A stretch of DNA of 64,000 nt, from NCBI RefSeq assembly GCF_932276165.1, contig NC_063988.1:5456001-5520000 (forward strand), given 5' to 3'. Positions 60,222 to 64,000 of this stretch are shown piece after piece (the first letter of the stretch is position 1; each line of letters opens with the position of its first letter). The position numbers and the translations under genes were made by a program. The stretch is from Plutella xylostella. Taxonomy: Eukaryota; Arthropoda; Insecta; Lepidoptera; Plutellidae. The notes below the pieces were generated by a model. It made no database searches. It was not told the DNA's origin and was given only the letters and a program-made list of their open reading frames with translations.

Positions 60222-63200
60222 ACTATTTTGTAAATCATTATTAAATAAAAATTCATAACATTGGTAAAAAAAAATATAGGTATGTAATTACATTCTGTAC
60301 GTACGTATTGAGAACGTCCTCTTTTTATTGAAGTCGTTAAAAATCTTGTGTACCTAAAGTTACATACAATAACAATAACGTATTGAAATCAAAAGCCGTA
60401 AACCTCTGGCAAACAATGACAGCCCTACATTCATTCCATATTGTTATTTTCCTCTGTTGTGAGACTTATGTTAACTATTGTCACCATCCCGACGCTATTC
60501 GCATGCCGTTAATCCTCGCTGCCAAGGATTACGAGCCTTCCATTTTAGGATGCCTTTTAATTTGTGAAACAACCGATTCAAATTTGTAACAAAAGGCATA
60601 AATCCTTTAAGTAGGTGCGATCATATTTCCTTTGAAACCCATCGGCTCTGCACGTTTACAGGCTGTCCGTATAAACACGAAGTTCAGTAAACAAAGTGAG
60701 TAACGAGCTCGTGAATCATGCGACTCTAGCAAGACAAAGAGATCTATGCACACTTGCATACTGGCTGCATGTGCTTAGTGTCGATAAGCAGCGAGGTGAC
60801 TTGTCGCTGCAGCCAACTGCAACCTCGCACCCGCCCGAATCTCATCACAACCACGTTCGACTCATAAACTCACTGTAATTGCTCATAAACAATACCGTAT
60901 TGTTTAATAATTACACTAATACACGTTATTTCATCAAGTAATTAACGAAATACAAACCCATTGTGCCAGTGGAGTGCAGGCTATCATACAAATAACTGAA
61001 AGTAAGGTAATTTATTCCATAAAAGTAATTTAATTTGGGTAGCAGAACAAAGAAATTACTCATCTGAAAGCAATAAGAAGACAATGAAATGCTTGAACGA
61101 GAATTTTATATTGCTAAACCGAAGTGCCCGCGGTCGACGGTCCAAATTCGGACGGTCGCTATATACTGCTGGCTGATCGCTTGTGATGTAGTCGCCGAGT
61201 GTTTCCACCTTCATATCACCTCAACAATACCTCTCGGACGGGCCTCAGATTCCGAGCCTCGCCGCAAACACACGCTACTCTTCAGAATTTACTACTCGAG
61301 ACGAGATTACAGTTAGAAGTGTACCGAGCGCATAGCTAACGTAGCTGCTGAGTATACTAGCTCACAATTTTGGTTGCCAAAACATCACATTACTGTACTT
61401 CTCCGGACAAAGTACATAATATAATATATCATCTTTTGTGCAAGTATTTTTCATAGTTGCAGAGAACGCTGCGGAGCTATTGTATTCGTATTACGTGCAG
61501 TGTAGCGGCGGCGGCGGCGGCGGCGGCGGCGGGTGGACGCCGTAGATAGTTCTGGCCGAGTGCGCCGCCAGTGATACCATTAGTTCAGCCGCACACGAGG
61601 CGTCGGTAAATCTCCTGCACTCGCCGCTCACATACTTAAGGCCACTGCCCGTTTATATTACCGACCCATTCCGGAGAGCCCGCTAACTCCTCTCCTGCAC
61701 TCCAAGAGTAATGACTTTAAACCCAAACACACGGAACACACGCACGAGACGGATGCCCCAAACCAGACGTTCATTTCTCGCGTCTGGTGAACTGAGTCAG
61801 CATACCTGCGAATCAAATACCTCATATCTATGCAATAATTGGGAAGCAATAAAACGTCTGGGTGGATAGAAATCGCTCGGCGCGCCTGTGTGCAAATGAA
61901 CCGACATGTACGGCGAAGGACGCGACCGCATTCCGCACCACCACATCGAGACACAGAGCACCGAGCCCACATACCGACACGGCTGCGCTCCTGCGCCTGT
62001 GTGCCGCATCATGCTAATGACAAAACACATAAAGAACTCGTGCGATTTGCATGCATCAGTGTTAGTGTACAGCTACAGCATTGTCCCCCGAGACTCGATA
62101 GTCGATACATTCAGCATTCGGCATTGTGCCTCCGTACGTGCGGCCACAAACGGAAATCAGCTCGCAAGAAACGACGGAAAATAATAGATTCCGCGCTCGT
62201 CGGCCGGCGTGTAAACAGGGAGATGGAGCTACGGGCATCCATGGAGCGGAAACTGTTTAATCACGCCAGCAGCAGCGAGCGGCGACCGCTAATCTCGCTG
62301 CCAGTGGACTGCCGGAGCGCATCGCATACAAATGTGCCGCCGCCGCTGCGAGCACTAGCAAAAACTGCTGAATAATAGCACTAGCGTTTATACATCACAC
62401 AAATATTGTTCATGCAATACAAAGCGAGATAAAACTTCTTCTGTGTCTGAATATTGCTGGGAACAATAACGCTAGGGGTATCGCCAAAACGTCGTCGCAG
62501 AGTATTATTACAATATCGGCTCTCCGTATCATGTTGCTGGCACGAGCCAACGGCAACTGCTTCGGATCGTATGACATCATGCCATATTGACGAAGTGCAT
62601 AACCATGTTTTTTTATAATATAATATAAAAATACAGTAAACGCATACAGGTTATAGAGTTAGTTTCTCGATTCTCAGGACTGGTTCATATTATTGCTGAT
62701 GCTCGTACGATACGGTCGATGTAAGCATGCACTGTCAGTGCAACGTAGTGCTGACGTAATGCTTGCATTCCTTTTATATAATCTGCTTACCTACTCGTCA
62801 GGAAATTACTGCGTTCTTTTATTTTCTCTACGCAAACCCGAGACTATGACATTGCATCTGTCAAGGTCTGCGAGTAAAATTCTCAGAAGGACTGCAGACG
62901 CTGTCAAGCATTTCAAGTTTGTGGGCTCGAGTTCGAGTCGTTCGAGATTTAGTACTTATGTTCGAGATTAATTGGCGACATTTTGAAATGGATATTGCAA
63001 ATTGTTTTTGATAGCAAGCTGACAGCTTGTGGCAGCATTAGTCACGATCACAATACCGGCCAGACTAATCATTCCGTGCAAATCATCGAGAATTCCAGGC
63101 CGGATAGATTCTTGCGGCATAGTTTGCGGTTTTTCATCGAGTCTAGGAGAAATCAGGATCTAGAGGGGGCGGCGGCGGGCGGGGATTGCGTCTAGTTGAG

Positions 63201-64000
63201 ACGGCTTCTAATTTGCGGACTGGCGGAGCCGTCGCGTCGGGACATAAGACTGACCTCGACTTGGAAAATCGCCCGTTTCCACAAAGACTCTCCCTTGTAT
63301 AGCTTTTCTAACAAACAACGAGTGGCTTTGTGTAAATAACTGTACTTACTTATTTTCTGTTTGTTTAGGGTGCCCTTGTTTTAAAAGTAGCTGCAGTTCG
63401 TACATACAAAATACAGTCATGAGTCCAAATAAAAATGAGCGTGGATAAGAAAGCACAAGAAGAAGTAGATATTAGGTACAGACAGTTTTCAAGAATACTT
63501 ATTTGCATTTGAAATTGTACCTTACATACCTAAGTTGACTTTTCACGGAAATTTTACAAGGTATAAGGTCTTCATTTTATCCTCGTTGCATCCGACATGT
63601 ACAATAACTAGCGAGCGCGATTGCGTCGGGGCCGCCTCGCTGCCTGCGCCGCCTCTTATTGGCTCCGCTGTAAAGTGTCAACATTAACTCGTCTCCGTGT
63701 TCACACTTTTATGTGCTTTTATCGGAAATAAAAGTTCATAAGTGGGAATGTGCGATTTCTGTACCTAATGCATTTCCGCGTCAGTTAGATACATAGATGT
63801 CGTACATAGAACAACGCGGAATCGGGTATAGGTACTCAATGATGTCGAAGTACTTATGAATGAATACGTCAAAGAAGACAGTGTACTCTTACGTAATTAC
63901 TGGAACAAATGAAATCGCCTCTTCAATACCAAATTGATAGGACACGAGCAAGTCGTAGATAGCGCGGAACACAGAGAAAAGATACGATCTCCATCGAGGA
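60222..64000. other. Noncoding stretch with a CpG-rich patch
   Basis: No gene recognised. A (GGC)9 array lies at 61505-61532. The 61,840-62,370 interval is CpG-rich and holds a 178-codon plus-strand frame (61839-62375). That frame begins with TTG, is rich in Arg, His and Ser, and matches nothing I recognise; I treat it as composition-driven. A short (GGC)n run lies near 63165-63180. Confidence 0.4.
61505..61532. repeat. (GCG)9 trinucleotide array
   Basis: Pure run of about 28 bp. Confidence 0.9.

Noticed and set aside
61839..62375. 178-codon plus-strand frame, the longest outside the LINE
   Set aside because: It begins with TTG, lies in CpG-rich sequence where stops are rare, has a low-complexity basic composition and matches no family I know.

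Overview
This is animal genomic DNA, most likely from a moth or butterfly (Lepidoptera). The evidence is the repeat fauna: three full-length copies and one shortened copy of a Helitron-type element of about 220 bp (5'-TC, 3'-CTAG, inserted between A and T) carrying a TCTG/CAGA microsatellite; an RTE-clade LINE; a tRNA-headed SINE; a fragment resembling a lepidopteran LINE 3' tail; and several short inverted-repeat elements. There are no bacterial-style operons. Apart from the LINE, I find no open reading frame with recognisable host protein domains. The window reads as a long intergenic or intronic tract: AT-rich background broken by short GC- and CpG-rich islands, many of them carrying (CCG)n tracts.

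Layout. 1-3.6 kb: noncoding. 3.6-8.2 kb: a transposon cluster made of a hAT element with a decayed transposase tail and a nested piggyBac-type MITE, a hairpin element, a second hAT MITE built from AATACCGGTATT palindromes, and a head-to-tail pair of TA-flanked MITEs. 8.2-17.2 kb: noncoding, with a LINE 3' tail and a possible Ty3/gypsy integrase scrap. 17.2-20.5 kb: three Helitron copies. 23.3 kb: a MITE. 25.4-25.8 kb: a CpG-rich island that looks like a promoter with a noncoding first exon and a strong splice donor. 32.7-33.7 kb: a Helitron and a SINE. 38.8-42.0 kb: a structurally complete RTE LINE on the minus strand, with target-site duplication and all catalytic motifs. 42-64 kb: noncoding, with CpG islands, (CCG)n arrays, a TATA-type promoter candidate at 51.3 kb and three MITEs.

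Two plus-strand sites (33,897/33,898 and 53,353/53,354) have a branch-point-like CTAAT, a pyrimidine tract, CAG, and then at once a splice donor (GTATGT or GTAAGG), with a second donor a few tens of bases on. That is the arrangement of recursive splice sites in very long insect introns. Together with first-exon candidates ending at 25,828 and 51,454, this suggests a large plus-strand gene whose 5' noncoding exons and long introns span much of the window. This is inference; no coding exon was found to name the gene.

The LINE carries the clearest single oddity. Its endonuclease/reverse-transcriptase frame has no ATG before the middle of the endonuclease domain. The only plausible ATG upstream lies in another frame, joined through a run of seven A in the right phase for a -1 slip.
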